This document shows, piece by piece, positions 47,301 to 57,926 of a stretch of DNA of 64,000 bases. How positions within the stretch are numbered: position 1 is the first letter of the stretch; each line of letters opens with the position of its first letter. Origin of the DNA: Apophysomyces variabilis. Taxonomy: Eukaryota > Mucoromycota > Mucoromycetes > Mucorales > Mucoraceae. The stretch spans positions 62,001 to 126,000 of the forward strand of contig MZZL01000136.1 in NCBI GenBank assembly GCA_002749535.1, in the 5' to 3' direction. The position numbers were made by a program, and so were the translations under genes. The notes beneath the pieces were generated by a model that worked only from the letters and a program-made list of their open reading frames with translations, made no database searches and was not told the DNA's origin.

Positions 47301-47648
47301 AAGCTTGCATACGAAATCTTTCTCTGCCTGATCCAAGTTAATTGTCTTGCCTTCTACAGACACGGAAGTTCCACTCGTTGTCACTTTCGAACGCGACTGC
47401 GTCGATGGCTGCGTAAAGGCATCGAGTCCGAGAGCAAGATTATTGCATTTCTCTCCCAACAATGTCTGCAAACGATCGGGGGAGCATTGCTCTTCGCCTC
47501 TTTCTAAAGTGTCTAGAAGCTTTCGATAGGTCCTGGATAGAAAGGAAAATAAGTACAATAAAGCCGAGAGTATAACGAGGTATCTTTTCATGGACTCAGC
47601 GATTTACCCTGCAAATTTCTGGTTGGAACGACTGGAATCGACGGCCAT
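41388..47648 (-). CDS. NUP192: Inner-ring nucleoporin Nup192/Nup205
   Basis: Large alpha-helical scaffold nucleoporin of the inner ring of the nuclear pore. Three exons on the minus strand: 47648-47608 (41 bases), 47532-42592 and 42510-41388, giving 2034 residues, close to human Nup205. The first exon is inferred: ATG at 47648, donor GGGTAAAT and acceptor CCAG join in frame with TYRKLLDTLERGEEQC. Family features include FVCKLSDFLNLNELQCVSLW near the N-terminus, LLASLLRISY-type helices, TGQYTLLLAFLDLVTALV in the centre and AETALYFLIALSNIPAAADAL in the last exon. Leucine/serine-rich helical repeats run the full length, with no enzymatic motif. The stop is at 41388. Confidence 0.93.
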
Positions 47649-50600
47649 TGCGTTATATCCAAAACCAGGTAAAACAGGTCTGACCTTTGCAGAAGACAAA
47701 CGTTTTCTGTCCTGCTGTTGTCGTTTGAGCGACGCGGTTTGCAACAGCAGGAAACGTCACTGTGACGGCTCCGTCCCACGGTGAAGACAGCTGCGCTTTA
47801 AATTGGCTCAGCGAGCGATCGGTACGATCGGATACAAACGAATGAGCAAATATTCGTACTCGTGCCATACTGCTTCGACTATTGTAGGACAGTGAGATCT
47901 AGTTCTGAAAAGCATATCTTCATTTAACTTCATAAGCAAGTGCGAAGCCTAATGTGGATCGGAAGTGTTACTAAATAAATAATAAAAGTAATTGCAGAAA
48001 GTAGTAAAGGGAAAAAAATTACACAACTTTAACAGGCTATAACATTTTATCTCTCGAGGCTCAATTTTTTGTTACCATGACAAAGTTAGCAATTCAGGTC
48101 TATTTTTTTTCTTCATCACTACATATGATTCTCTACATCGAATGATGTGCAAGCAGTGATTGACACGTATGACCAATTACACGAACGGACAGGAATGTCA
48201 AAACAATATTTGTTCATTATTTGAGTGACTCTTAAATATCTGAATGATTCAATACAAAGATAACAATCGTATTCAAAGATGTCCTATTCGAATCCGTTCG
48301 CCTAAAGAACGAATACGGATCGGCGAACGGTTTGTGAATTCCTAACTTCGACCCACAGCAGACCGTTTCTATATGTATTTGACCATGTCAAGATAGCTCA
48401 TGGATGCCACGCGATGATCGTCCAGATTCTGGAGAAGTACCCACACGTGGATGAATCATGGATTGAAGGGATGCAAGTCCTATTTTCTCATAGCAGCACA
48501 CGAGTTTAGTAAGCAAGGTCGTATACGCTCCATAGAATGAGTTCTCTATTTCTAGCGAGACGGCAAGATATGCATATGGACCATGAAGTCGCCGTGTATG
48601 GGAAGGACCTTTGTCTCCGGGCGCATCTTCTCAATGAAATGTAGCGGAGTAAGAAAGACAGTGGCAAGGCTTTCAATTGAACGAATCCGCAAAATCTTTT
48701 AGACATGTGGATTCATCACAGGCTTTATAGCACGTTTCAGTTTTTTGGTTTTGCTTTACCAATTAATCTCTAAGACAATTATATTGGCGCAATGAAACAC
48801 TGCCCCTAATGCCCAATAATTTTTTTGACACCGTTCCTGTTTGGCTGCGGAATGAGAATGTCTTCATACATATATTTTGTCCAGTGGAAAAGAGAGACAC
48901 ATCGCGATAGGGCCAGTCGAACTTGGAGGCTTTAGACAGAGATAACACGAAGCTATGCATGCGCTGACTGAAGGCTTTACTGGCATTGAAATAGAGCAAG
49001 AAAGTTAAACCCGGCTATAGCCAGATAATTCATTTCTTTTGGATCCAGAAGTTCATGCAGGCTAAAGCATAAGATGGAAACGCACGATTACGACTAGCAT
49101 GCGTGCACATGCATCCCTCAAACTTGATTACCGAGAAAATGTGCGAAAATAGCCGGCAGTAAGAAACAAGACCAATGGATATTCTTATGTTCCACATGCA
49201 CCTCTCTACAACGATGAAAGAGAAACGACGATCCATTTCCAGGTGAGCGGATAAATTGCGAAGAGCGCGTCAGAATAAAAGGTACGCATGGTATGCTTTC
49301 TTATTCTGATAATACAGACTATATTGTATCAAGTTAGTTTCTTGATCAGCTTAATATAAACCAGTGTTGTCACAAATAGTTTTATTTTACAAGTGTTGAA
49401 GACGGGCTTTAAGGCTAGCATGATGGTTTCTAGAAGTATCCAGGCGCTTCTGCGAATGGATATATGTACGCCATGGTGTTAAGGTTTAACTTTAGAGTTT
49501 TCTTACTCAGCCAATCCGATTTCAATAGCGATTTTCTACAGAACGCAAAGGAAAATAAGACACAGCAAAGAATAACCGGGATATTCAATGGAAATTGATC
49601 CAAATAGTGGGAAACAATAGATAAGCATGCAAAGAACAAGTTTAGGATCAACAGCAGTGTGGAAAAGAAAGTAAGGTTACGTAAAGTAATAATATGATAT
49701 TTGCTTGCTTTGTCAAACAAATTTTTAAAATTTTTAATAATTTTCTGTTTTGGTTTGGATTCGATGAGAACAAGAACGTTACGTCCACCCAAAAACAAAA
49801 GGGATTAAATCGTCATTTTTCAGTTTAAGCCAATAATAAAGGAGGGATGATAAGCATGTTCATTTATGCTAAATGACATTTTCTGAAAAGGTCATTCTCT
49901 CTTAGAATAAGACGTCATTGGTCCAGCCTGACAAAATAGCAATGACGATGGGAACGATGGAGAGAGAAGATTATCGGAGCGGGAAACAAATTTGGAGGGT
50001 GAATAGCGCCGCATCAGTTTTTCTTTCCCCTTTTCTTTCTCCCCCCCCTCCTCCCCCCAAAAACAAGAAAAAAAAAGTCCCCCTCTCTCTCTCTTTCTCT
50101 TCTCCGCCTCTTTCGATGGCGTAACTGAACACAGTGGCATATCCGTCTCTTTTGATTGGAAGGTCACATAGAGGGTTATGCAGCATAACAAGGGATAAGT
50201 AACCTTATCATGTGGACATTTTGATTTGCTGTGAATGCTTCCTTTTGTTTAATGACACCTGAGATAAAAAAAAAAAACTTGGGTTAACCATTCCCAATGC
50301 TTTAAACCGTGCACGGATCGACTTTGTTGGCGCAGCTGAATGTCTTAAAAAAATGAACAAGTGTTTCCGCGGTGCCTGTCGGAGAAACGGCAGGGTTTAT
50401 CAGGAACGGTAACACAAGACTAATGAAGTCTATGTTATCAATGGTATTTGTTAATAAGGCGAAAACAGAACATTATCCTGATAACCTAGCCTCAAGCGGG
50501 TAAAAAAGGGAGGAAGCAAACATGGAACATCGATAAGCAAATACAAATGTGACAAAAAGGTCGCACCTTTGTTGGGGTCTCATCATAGACAAACCATTTG

Positions 50601-50791
50601 CGTGAGAAACACATGCGAAATTTAACCAATGAGCGACTCCGCTCCAGTTGAGCTTTTTCTTTTTTAGTCCCATTCTCTCCCCCCCCCCCTTTTTGTACTT
50701 TTCTGACCTTTTTATATATACCTTTCTTTTTTCTTCTTCTTCCTCTTTTCTCTCTTTCTTTTTCTTTCTTCCTTTCCTTTTTCTGTTTACT
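47649..50791. other. Gene-poor interval
   Basis: About 3.1 kb with no supported gene. A minus-strand ORF at 49430-49798 (122 codons) has two hydrophobic stretches but no homologue I recognise. A long C/T-rich tract lies at 50020-50110, and the pyrimidine-rich leader of the next gene at 50650-50790. Codons reading across that leader are not part of the protein. Confidence 0.5.
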
Positions 50792-52250
50792 ATGGTCAAG
50801 ATATCCACACCCACTGATCCGACAACAACAACAACAGCAACACACTGTACTAGACCTCCGTTACACCGTTCAGAGAGTTCGTTAAAATTATTACCTTTCA
50901 CTCATAATGTCGGTGGCCATGTCTCCATGTTCCGTCTGGCTTCTAATGGAGCGATCTGTAAAGCAGTGACAGCAACAAAAGAACGACGATTCTATGAAGA
51001 TATGCAATACCATGCTCAATTACTACCCTTTATTCCTTATTATATGGGCGTCGTACGTATCTGTATGAACAAACATGCCAAGCCAGAGATACCTTTTGAG
51101 CAAGATAGACGCCGACTACGGCTTTTTTCGGCGTCACCCACTCAAAAACCACACTCTCCACGTGCTTTAGCGCGCCCTTCTCCCTTTGCTTTGGAGTCGC
51201 GTCGACCACGGTCAAGGTCTCCGGAATTGCTCTATGATGACGATGAAGACGAAGACGATGATCTGGATGAATACGAAGATGAAGATACGAAGGCCACCGT
51301 GGTCTATACCGATCCAAAAACACAAACACAACTACCTTCTTCTTCCGCGGCGCATGAAATCATGGAAGAAGTCGTGTCTTCTCATCATCCCGCCCTAAGC
51401 GTACCGTCACCTACCGATACCCTTATTCATCATCACCACCCTCATCAGCATCATCATCACCCTTCTCACCCTTCATGTCTTTCTGAGGAAGAAATCGGAT
51501 TGACTCAAGAGTTTATCGTGATTGAGGATCTCACGGTCAACTTAAAGAAACCAAGTATTCTCGACCTAAAAATGGGAACTCGTCAACATTGTGTCTATGC
51601 ATCACCAACGAAAATGGCTAGTCAAACGTTGAAGTGTCAACGTTCAACAAGCCAACAATTAGGTGTTCGGGTTTGCGGAATGCAGGTAAAATACAGGAAA
51701 AAAAAAGGATTGTCCATTTGCATTTCTTTTTGACTTTATTTGATCTCACTGTGTTTTCCCTTTTTTTTTCTTTCCTATGAAAAAGGTGTACAAACCCAAT
51801 CGGCAAATGTTTGAAGTACAAGATAAATACGTTGGTCGCACCCTTACGCCAACCTTGTTTCAAGAAACCTTGTATAACTTCATTCATGATGGCAACCGGG
51901 TGCTTTTTGAATTCATTCCTGATTTGATAAGCAGGCTTCGTCAATTGTCTGAATTGATCCTTTCCCTTCCTGGCTACCGATTCTTCGGCTCAAGCTTATT
52001 GATTATTTATGAGGGGGCCAGAATCAAAGAACGCCCACCGATTGATGTCCGAATTATCGACTTTGCCCGATGCGTCACCCGACATGAGATGCAGGAAAAT
52101 TTGACAGACATGACCTGTCCTCCCGATCATCCCGATGAACCTGATCATGGCTACATCCTCGGATTGAAAACACTGATCGACTCCTTTGAACGTATTTATG
52201 AAGAAAATTACCCTCCTGCTCCATCATCACCGACTCCCGCCCTCTCCTAA
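50792..52250 (+). CDS. Inositol hexakisphosphate kinase-type (Kcs1/IP6K) protein
   Basis: Inositol polyphosphate kinase producing pyrophosphates such as 5-IP7. Two exons, 50792-51685 and 51786-52250, 452 residues. The ATG at 50792 is chosen because the frame upstream is only a translated pyrimidine tract. Near residue 50 [14 protein letters not shown] leads the kinase domain, with ERRFYEDMQ and FIPYYMGVV following. [11 protein letters not shown] at about 254 is the P-x3-D-x-K-x-G catalytic signature. [10 protein letters not shown] and IIDFARC (Asp 390) are the C-terminal lobe motifs. An insert of about 120 residues (100-240) is serine/proline-rich, then acidic ([17 protein letters not shown]), then histidine-rich. 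The protein is much shorter than yeast Kcs1, which has long N-terminal extensions. Confidence 0.9.
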
Positions 52251-52709
52251 TCCTTTTTTTTTTTTTCTATTTGCCCCATCCCCTTATTTCCCTTCTATCG
52301 TCCTCTGTTTCCTCTTTGCGCTCATACACTCCATTTTCTTTTTTATTTAGTACTAGTTCCTTTTTTTTTCTTGCATGTATCATACTGTATTGTTGATGAA
52401 CGCCTCTTTCTCTCTCTCTCTCTCTCTCCACAAGTATCGCCCCATTTTTTTTCCGTCTTTTTATAACCGCACGTGTACAATTGTTTTTTCATGTCATCCA
52501 AAAACAAAAAAAAGAACATTTTGTTGATAATAAAGAAAAAAAAGAAAATGAGCATACCCCATGTTTCCCACTTTCTGTCTTTCTCTTTTTGAGATGGAAT
52601 CAGCTGAGCAATCGTTTTTACGCTAAGCAGCAGAAAGCATGTATTTTAACGACACAAAAAAAGAATTTCATGTTTATTTCCAGAAAAGGACGAATTTCTT
52701 TTTTTTTTT
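52251..52709. other. Convergent 3' ends of IP6K and RPL7 genes
   Basis: Pyrimidine-rich 3' untranslated sequence of the kinase gene with a (TC)n run at 52406-52428, then poly-T sequence flanking the RPL7 stop. No other gene. Confidence 0.6.
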
Positions 52710-54316
52710 TCAGTTCATTGATTGAACCAATTTATTAATGAAATGTTCACGGTCACCAGAGTCACCGCCTTCAACAAAGTGATTAAACTTACGGGATCGC
52801 CAACCATTGTTGGGGTTGGAAAGCTTGAAAGGCCACAAAAAGTTGTTTGCCTCCTTGAAGTGGGGACCGACGGTGGCAATTTCGTGAATCAAATCTTCAA
52901 TACAGATAATGCCATATTTGCCAAGGGCCTGTTCAATAATGGCGTTATCGTGAAGAGGGATGCGCTGCTTGTCCACCTTGGCATAACCACGCTTGTAGAT
53001 GAGTTCGCGGATGGTCTTCAAGTTGGGGGTACCATAGGTGACATAGGGCTCGACCAATTGAAGCATCTGGGAAGTAGCCTTGTTCAGACGGACAAAGACA
53101 CCATTGTTGATCTGCAACAAGCGAAGAAGCTGAAGCACCTTGCGAGGCTTGGGTGCAATGTTGTTGATACCGCGAATACGAACAACAAAGACCAACTTGG
53201 ACTCAGCAGGAACATAGTAGTTGCCCTTGGACTTGGCCTGACGACGAAGGCGGATCTCATTCTTTTCAGCAGCCTTGTACTCAGCATGGTATTTGGCAGC
53301 ACGCTTGAAAATCTCACGTCGCTTGGCAAGTTTAGCCTAAAGATATCTTTGGTTAGAATTCAGTCCAAAAAAAAAAAGACAAAATCCAGGTCGCAGATAT
53401 GCGTGCGTGTGCGTATGTATGTGTACACGTATGCATTGTTTTCGAAGAGTTTTTCTCAGATCCGAAAGATGGTGATTTTGATTCGAGCAACATCGCCAAA
53501 ATAAAGCTAGCCGATCAAGAGGTTGGATATCATCACATAACTCGCTCGTACTAAAGAGAATCAACGCGGCACATAGACACATACGCACACAAAAAGAACC
53601 TGGAAAAAACATACAAAAAATAAAGGAAATGGTATACTTGCCTTGCGCAATTCTGTTTTTTGGGCTTGTCGTTCGGCAGCAAGCTTCTGCTCTGCCTTGG
53701 TCTTTTTCAAAAGAGTCTCAGGAACGAGAACATCTGTGGCTGAGGGAACGGTGCTATAAAACGACCGATAAAAAAAGAAACAAACCATCAATGCCCACAC
53801 GCTCATTCAAAGCGATGCAAAGGAAAAAAAACCCCCAAAAAAATTTACGCAGAACATTTCGGAACGCGTTCATTGTATTTCATAAAAGCAAAGAACAGAA
53901 TATATTCCTTGCAATTACACGTCCTCAGCTCATCAAATAGCTGAGATAATATAGCATTTGTGTACCAAGATAACCAACCGAATAAAACAAAGTTTTTCAG
54001 TTGTTGATGACACAGATGCGTCATGCTTTTAAGAAGAATAGAGCACAAAGACCCTATACTCCCACATCCTTGCCAAGAGAGAAAACATTTTTTTTGCAAA
54101 ACATTTTCATAGCAAGTTGGTTGGTTCAAGCAGGAAAAGATGGATGTTTTATACCACTTTTGTCTGCCTGAAATCATAACTACGCGGAAAAAAAGAGCAA
54201 AGTAGGGAAAGGATAGAAATGGGGAGGGAAAGAGGGAGGCGTAGACAGAGAGAGAGAGAGAGGGAAAGAATGCAGTAAGATAACAAAGAAGGAATAAGCA
54301 CTTACTAGGAGACCAT
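52710..54316 (-). CDS. RPL7: Cytosolic large-subunit ribosomal protein uL30 (L7)
   Basis: Component of the 60S subunit. Three exons on the minus strand: 54316-54306 (11 bases, ATG plus two and a half codons), 53753-53642 and 53336-52710, giving 249 residues. The join gives [21 protein letters not shown], the usual fungal L7 start. [21 protein letters not shown] and [21 protein letters not shown] follow. [24 protein letters not shown] and [20 protein letters not shown] complete a canonical protein. Intron 1 is unusually long (552 bases). Intron 2 (53337-53641) has a GC donor (AAG|GCAAGT) and carries a C/D box snoRNA. A large plus-strand ORF over exon 3 is a shadow. Confidence 0.96.
53447..53543 (-). 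ncRNA. Intronic C/D box snoRNA (snR39/snR39b/snR59-like)
   Basis: On the minus strand inside RPL7 intron 2: terminal stem GAGTT (53543-53539), box C GTGATGA (53536-53530), 70 bases, box D CTGA (53459-53456), and the closing AACTC (53451-53447), which pairs with the first stem strand. The 14 bases just before box D (TCACCATCTTTCGG) are the exact complement of CCGAAAGATGGTGA, a universally conserved LSU rRNA segment. By the box D plus five rule, the guided nucleotide is the G of CCGAAAG, next to the positions modified by yeast snR39, snR39b and snR59. Yeast snR39 and snR59 also sit in RPL7 introns, as I recall. Confidence 0.85.
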
Positions 54317-54400
54317 GCTGTATGTGTTGTTGTTGGGAGGAGAAAGAAAAGAAAGAAACGTTCAAATTCACGCGCGACGCGGGTCTGACTCGAGGCCAGC

Positions 54401-54410
54401 TATTTATACC
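54401..54410 (-). promoter_or_regulatory. TATA box of RPL7
   Basis: GGTATAAATA on the minus strand, 85 bases upstream of the RPL7 ATG, followed by C/G-rich then pyrimidine-rich leader sequence. The distance is suitable for a short leader. Confidence 0.6.
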
Positions 54411-54865
54411 TCGGAAAGAAAAATTTTTCATTGCAAGCCACTGGTGAGCCTTGCAGTCCCTACTACTGCTTTCTAAGCCACGCAGCACAGTGAAAGTGCA
54501 TGCAATCTTTATTCCTGCCAAAAGCTCCGGAGTATCCCAAAATGGCTGGATATCGACAGAACATTGATATGCAATTTTATAGATTGCATCTAAGTTGGAA
54601 CGCCTTTTAGAAGAAATTCCAAGCTATCTATTTCATACTGCCCGTGTTTATCCCAATGGATTGAAAAAGAGGATCTGGTAGGCTTTTTGCTTTTGACAGT
54701 TCAGAAGAAAAAAAAGTATGTTTTATAGGTAACGAGGGAAATTCATGTGCAAACCAGCGATTTCTGGCACATACAAAACATTTAGAAGAAAAACCCTAAG
54801 TTATTCTTCTGCCTTAAAGAAATGCTAGCTGATACTAAATCTAATGCTATATCGAACTCATGTCA
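54411..54865. other. Intergenic, nothing recognised
   Basis: Upstream DNA of RPL7 and downstream DNA of the SYLF-SH3 gene. No gene or RNA recognised. Confidence 0.5.
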
Positions 54866-56700
54866 TTACAATAATTTCACATAGTTGGCCGGGAACTGAA
54901 AATACGTGCAATGTTCAGTCAACGGCAGAAAGTTAACAGATAAGACACTTACCACTCCCTGTCTGGTTCCGATTTTCCCTGTCCACCAATCATCCTGACT
55001 GTCTGATTTCTGTATAATCGTAATAATTTCACCTTCTTGGAAACTCAAGTCGCCTGCCTGCTCGCCGTTGTAAGCATACAACGCTTTGGCTGTAGGTTCA
55101 GCAGGTTTTCGGGAAAGGGGTGGCGGAGGTGGTGGTATAGCTCGTTTTGTAGGGTTGGGATTGAAGTTGGCAGGAGGGTTTCCGTACGGAGGGGGAGAAG
55201 TCTGCTGCTGTGGTGGTGATGGTTGCTGGTACGCATTGGATTGATATGCATTCGATGGCGGTGCAGCAGCAGGTTGAGGGAAACCATTGCCATACGTCGG
55301 ATTCATCGGCGGGGGAGGTGGAGGAGTATATCCATTATAACTATGATTATTATTTTGATGTTGGACTGGAGGCGTTTTCAAAGTGCCCGGAGCAGATATC
55401 GATGTACTACGGTAGACAGAGGAGCCCTCCTCACTATTTCGTTGATACATGGCACCCGTGCTGCCTAACATGTGGAATTTCGCATTCAGCGCTCGGTACA
55501 GAACATCAGCTTCTCTCGGAGGAGGGATCGTTCCATTTAACAATTCTTTGGGTGTCACTTTCTTTCCATAGAATTTTTCATTCGCATCATTACGCGTCAG
55601 GATAACGGATCCTTCCAGAGAAACACCTGTAAGAAAGGGAACAAGTATTGGTTGAGACATCTCTGAACCTCCTCCCTTTCTCCCTTCCTCTATCTACCTG
55701 CGAAAAGACCCTTGGTCTTGCTATATGAATAGATAGCTGCAATATGCTTGAAGGTAGCAGAACCAGATGCTTCTGCATTTCGTCCAACAGGACCAGCTGC
55801 CACTAAACACGAAATGTGTCAAGCGAAGATTCTACCAACAGTTCACGGGAAAAAAAGAAGGGAATTTACCTGAAACATTGGTACCAAGCGTAACATTGCC
55901 AAAATGACTAAATGTTTTCACCGCCTCTTTGTTATTAAGTACAAGCACAAAATCGGTCAATTCGGCACCTAGGTCGCAATATGGGTTCCATTAATATGCT
56001 TTTTCTTTCCAAACAGATGTTCAAGATGTTCGAATACGCTACCAATTTGACCACCTGCGCCCATGCCACCTTCATAGCGGAAAAAAAAAAGCTATTAGTA
56101 CCATCGGCCAAAAAGCATAACGCAACATCTGTTTATTTACCTGTGCCTATAGCTGATGGTGCGCTCCATGCTTTGGTTAAAATACAAATAGAATGAGTGT
56201 GTCGTCAGTAATGCGATCTAAATATGAGCGGATATTATATGATCCTTACTGCCATCAGGTAGCCTAAATACGAAGTAGGAAGGAAGGAATGGGTTAATTT
56301 CGGTCTATCACTCGTATGGATATGTATCTCTACCTGGCCACGACTAAACCACTTCCTGCACGACCTGAGAACAGAAATCCAGCTTTGAGGACTGTATAAA
56401 TGGCCAACCCTTGCGCTTTGTCCAAGATCCCGGGGGGTATAACCTTATCCAGGCCCTCACCAGGGTCTATATCAATGGATAAAGATATTCAACGCATTAT
56501 TAATGATAAATAAATGTATTTGTTGAGTTGCTTTTAGTTACCGATGAAGTGATTCAAGATTTTTGCTGCTTTTTTACATTCGCCTAAATCCCGGTCAAGC
56601 TTTTAAGTGCATGGAACTCTTTAGGTTTTTATTTTTTACCAGCAAGGTTTGTAGGAAGAGGTGAGTTGATAGAGGAGGTGAAATTGAGTTTCTTCTTCAT
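54866..56700 (-). CDS. SYLF-SH3 actin-patch protein (Ysc84/Lsb3 type)
   Basis: Lipid- and actin-binding adaptor of cortical endocytic patches. Ten exons on the minus strand: 56700-56640, 56583-56542, 56466-56334, 56263-56250 (14 bases), 56170-56141 (30), 56069-56043 (27), 55968-55870, 55802-55698, 55626-54953 and 54895-54866, giving 404 residues. Order: N-terminal MKKKLNFTSSINSPLPTNLA, then the SYLF domain (ECKKAAKILNHFID, IPPGILDKAQGLAIYTVLKAG, GAGGQIGAELTDFVLVLNNK, GPVGRNAEASGSAT, GVSLEGSVILTRNDANEKFYG). A proline/glutamine-rich linker with PPPPPP runs follows, then the SH3 domain (KALYAYNGEQAGDLSFQEGEIITI, DDWWTGKIGTRQGVFPANYVKLL). An apparent frame break near 55970 disappears once the 56042-55969 intron is removed. 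The many tiny exons are typical of this gene in intron-rich fungi. Confidence 0.93.
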
Positions 56701-57926
56701 TAGATTGTAAGAGAAAAGGAATGAGTGTTTTTGCCAAGCAAAATGGAAACGAACGCGCAGCTCAGCATTATAATGGTGAGTTTTTTTTTGTCTTGTGCAC
56801 ACCAAACCTATGGCGCCGCTTAAAATCCTATTTTGCATCACGGAGAATGAAATTCTCGTGCAGAGCAAAAAAAAGTGATAAGGCCACAAGCAAATAAAAT
56901 TGGAGGCTTTTACATCTGCTTTGATGCATGTATTCTATGGAAATAGTAGATTGAATCGCATTGACTATGGAAAGCTTGCTTAAGGCTTCCGTTGCAGGTG
57001 ATAAATGTGTATCAATAACGTATTCTAGGTAATGCAATGTCCGATTAACAAGAGATCTTTACGTTGTGTTCGGTGCTGGAGGCTGAGGCAGAGGGGCTGA
57101 AATGCACGCATTTGTTTTTATTTGATTGCCAACAATGTTACTCATCGGCCTCTGCTATTCGCAATAGGATGAGGCGGTGCTGCCAAAGTTACTGAGGTCT
57201 ATACTACATAATGATGCAATAGCACATTAGATGACACCGAATATAATGAAAATTACACTGATTTTCATCTCCTAATATATTGTTCTAGCGTGCTAATAGA
57301 TAAAAAAGGACCTATCAGAAGGGAAAAGAATCAAAACATAGGCCATCGGCATGACGGATTGCATTTGCCGAAGGAATATAAATGACTATCCTATATCATC
57401 CTCTTTTAGCTTTAAGAAGGAAGCATTCCTGAAATGGAGCTTATGGATAAGGTGAAGCTACTCAAAATGGGTTAGTAAAATTATCTGATTGAGTCGATGT
57501 TTCGTGTGTGCTACGATTGGACAAAATAAGCGGTTTCCTGAACTGTTAGACTGCCTTCCCCGTTTTGCAAGACATTTTCTTTACAACGTCAAATGATGCT
57601 TCTGTAACACCATGTTACTATGGAAACCACCCTACATTTCGTTTCCGAATAGGTTGACAAGTCTTGAGGCGCGAGACAAAGGTCCAAGCCAAAAGAAAAA
57701 AGAAAGGCAACCCGTTATATTTAAACATAGACTTTTACGCTGAAATTTTGATATAACATGAGGCTATACGAAGGCTTGCTGTTGGATGGGTTTTTCTGCC
57801 GTATTTGGGCGCTCAACTAAAGCCGCAGCTCGACTTGCCTAATAAAGACAAAATCTTTTTTTGGACTGTGGGGCTATCTGCTTATACCTTCCCGCGCTCC
57901 TCACCATAATACCGTATTTATTTACG
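56701..57926. other. Intergenic between divergent genes
   Basis: Shared upstream region of the SYLF-SH3 gene (minus) and the RING gene (plus). AT-rich, no ORF of note and no recognised regulatory motif. Confidence 0.5.

Noticed and set aside
48410..48700. Possible relic reading MSSLFLARRQDM and VAVYGKDLCLRAHLL
   Set aside because: Short, interrupted by stops and not matched to any family or to other sequence in the window.
49430..49798. Minus-strand 122-codon ORF with two hydrophobic segments
   Set aside because: Very AT-rich, so hydrophobic stretches are expected by chance; no family recognised and no promoter or neighbour support.
50648..50791. 48-residue N-terminal extension of the IP6 kinase frame
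   Set aside because: It is a translated pyrimidine tract (Phe/Ser/Leu only) typical of a leader; the ATG at 50792 is the better start.
52722..53504. 260-codon plus-strand ORF
   Set aside because: Exact antisense of RPL7 exon 3 and intron; a shadow of biased codon use in a highly expressed gene.
54000..54180. Second C/D snoRNA in RPL7 intron 1
   Set aside because: A CTGA box is present but no convincing box C at proper spacing, closing stem or rRNA antisense was found.
55969..56042. Apparent frame shift with a TAG in the SYLF domain
   Set aside because: Treating GTAGCG to CTAG as an intron with a TATTAAT-like branch site restores the conserved GGQIGAELTDF block, so the gene is intact.
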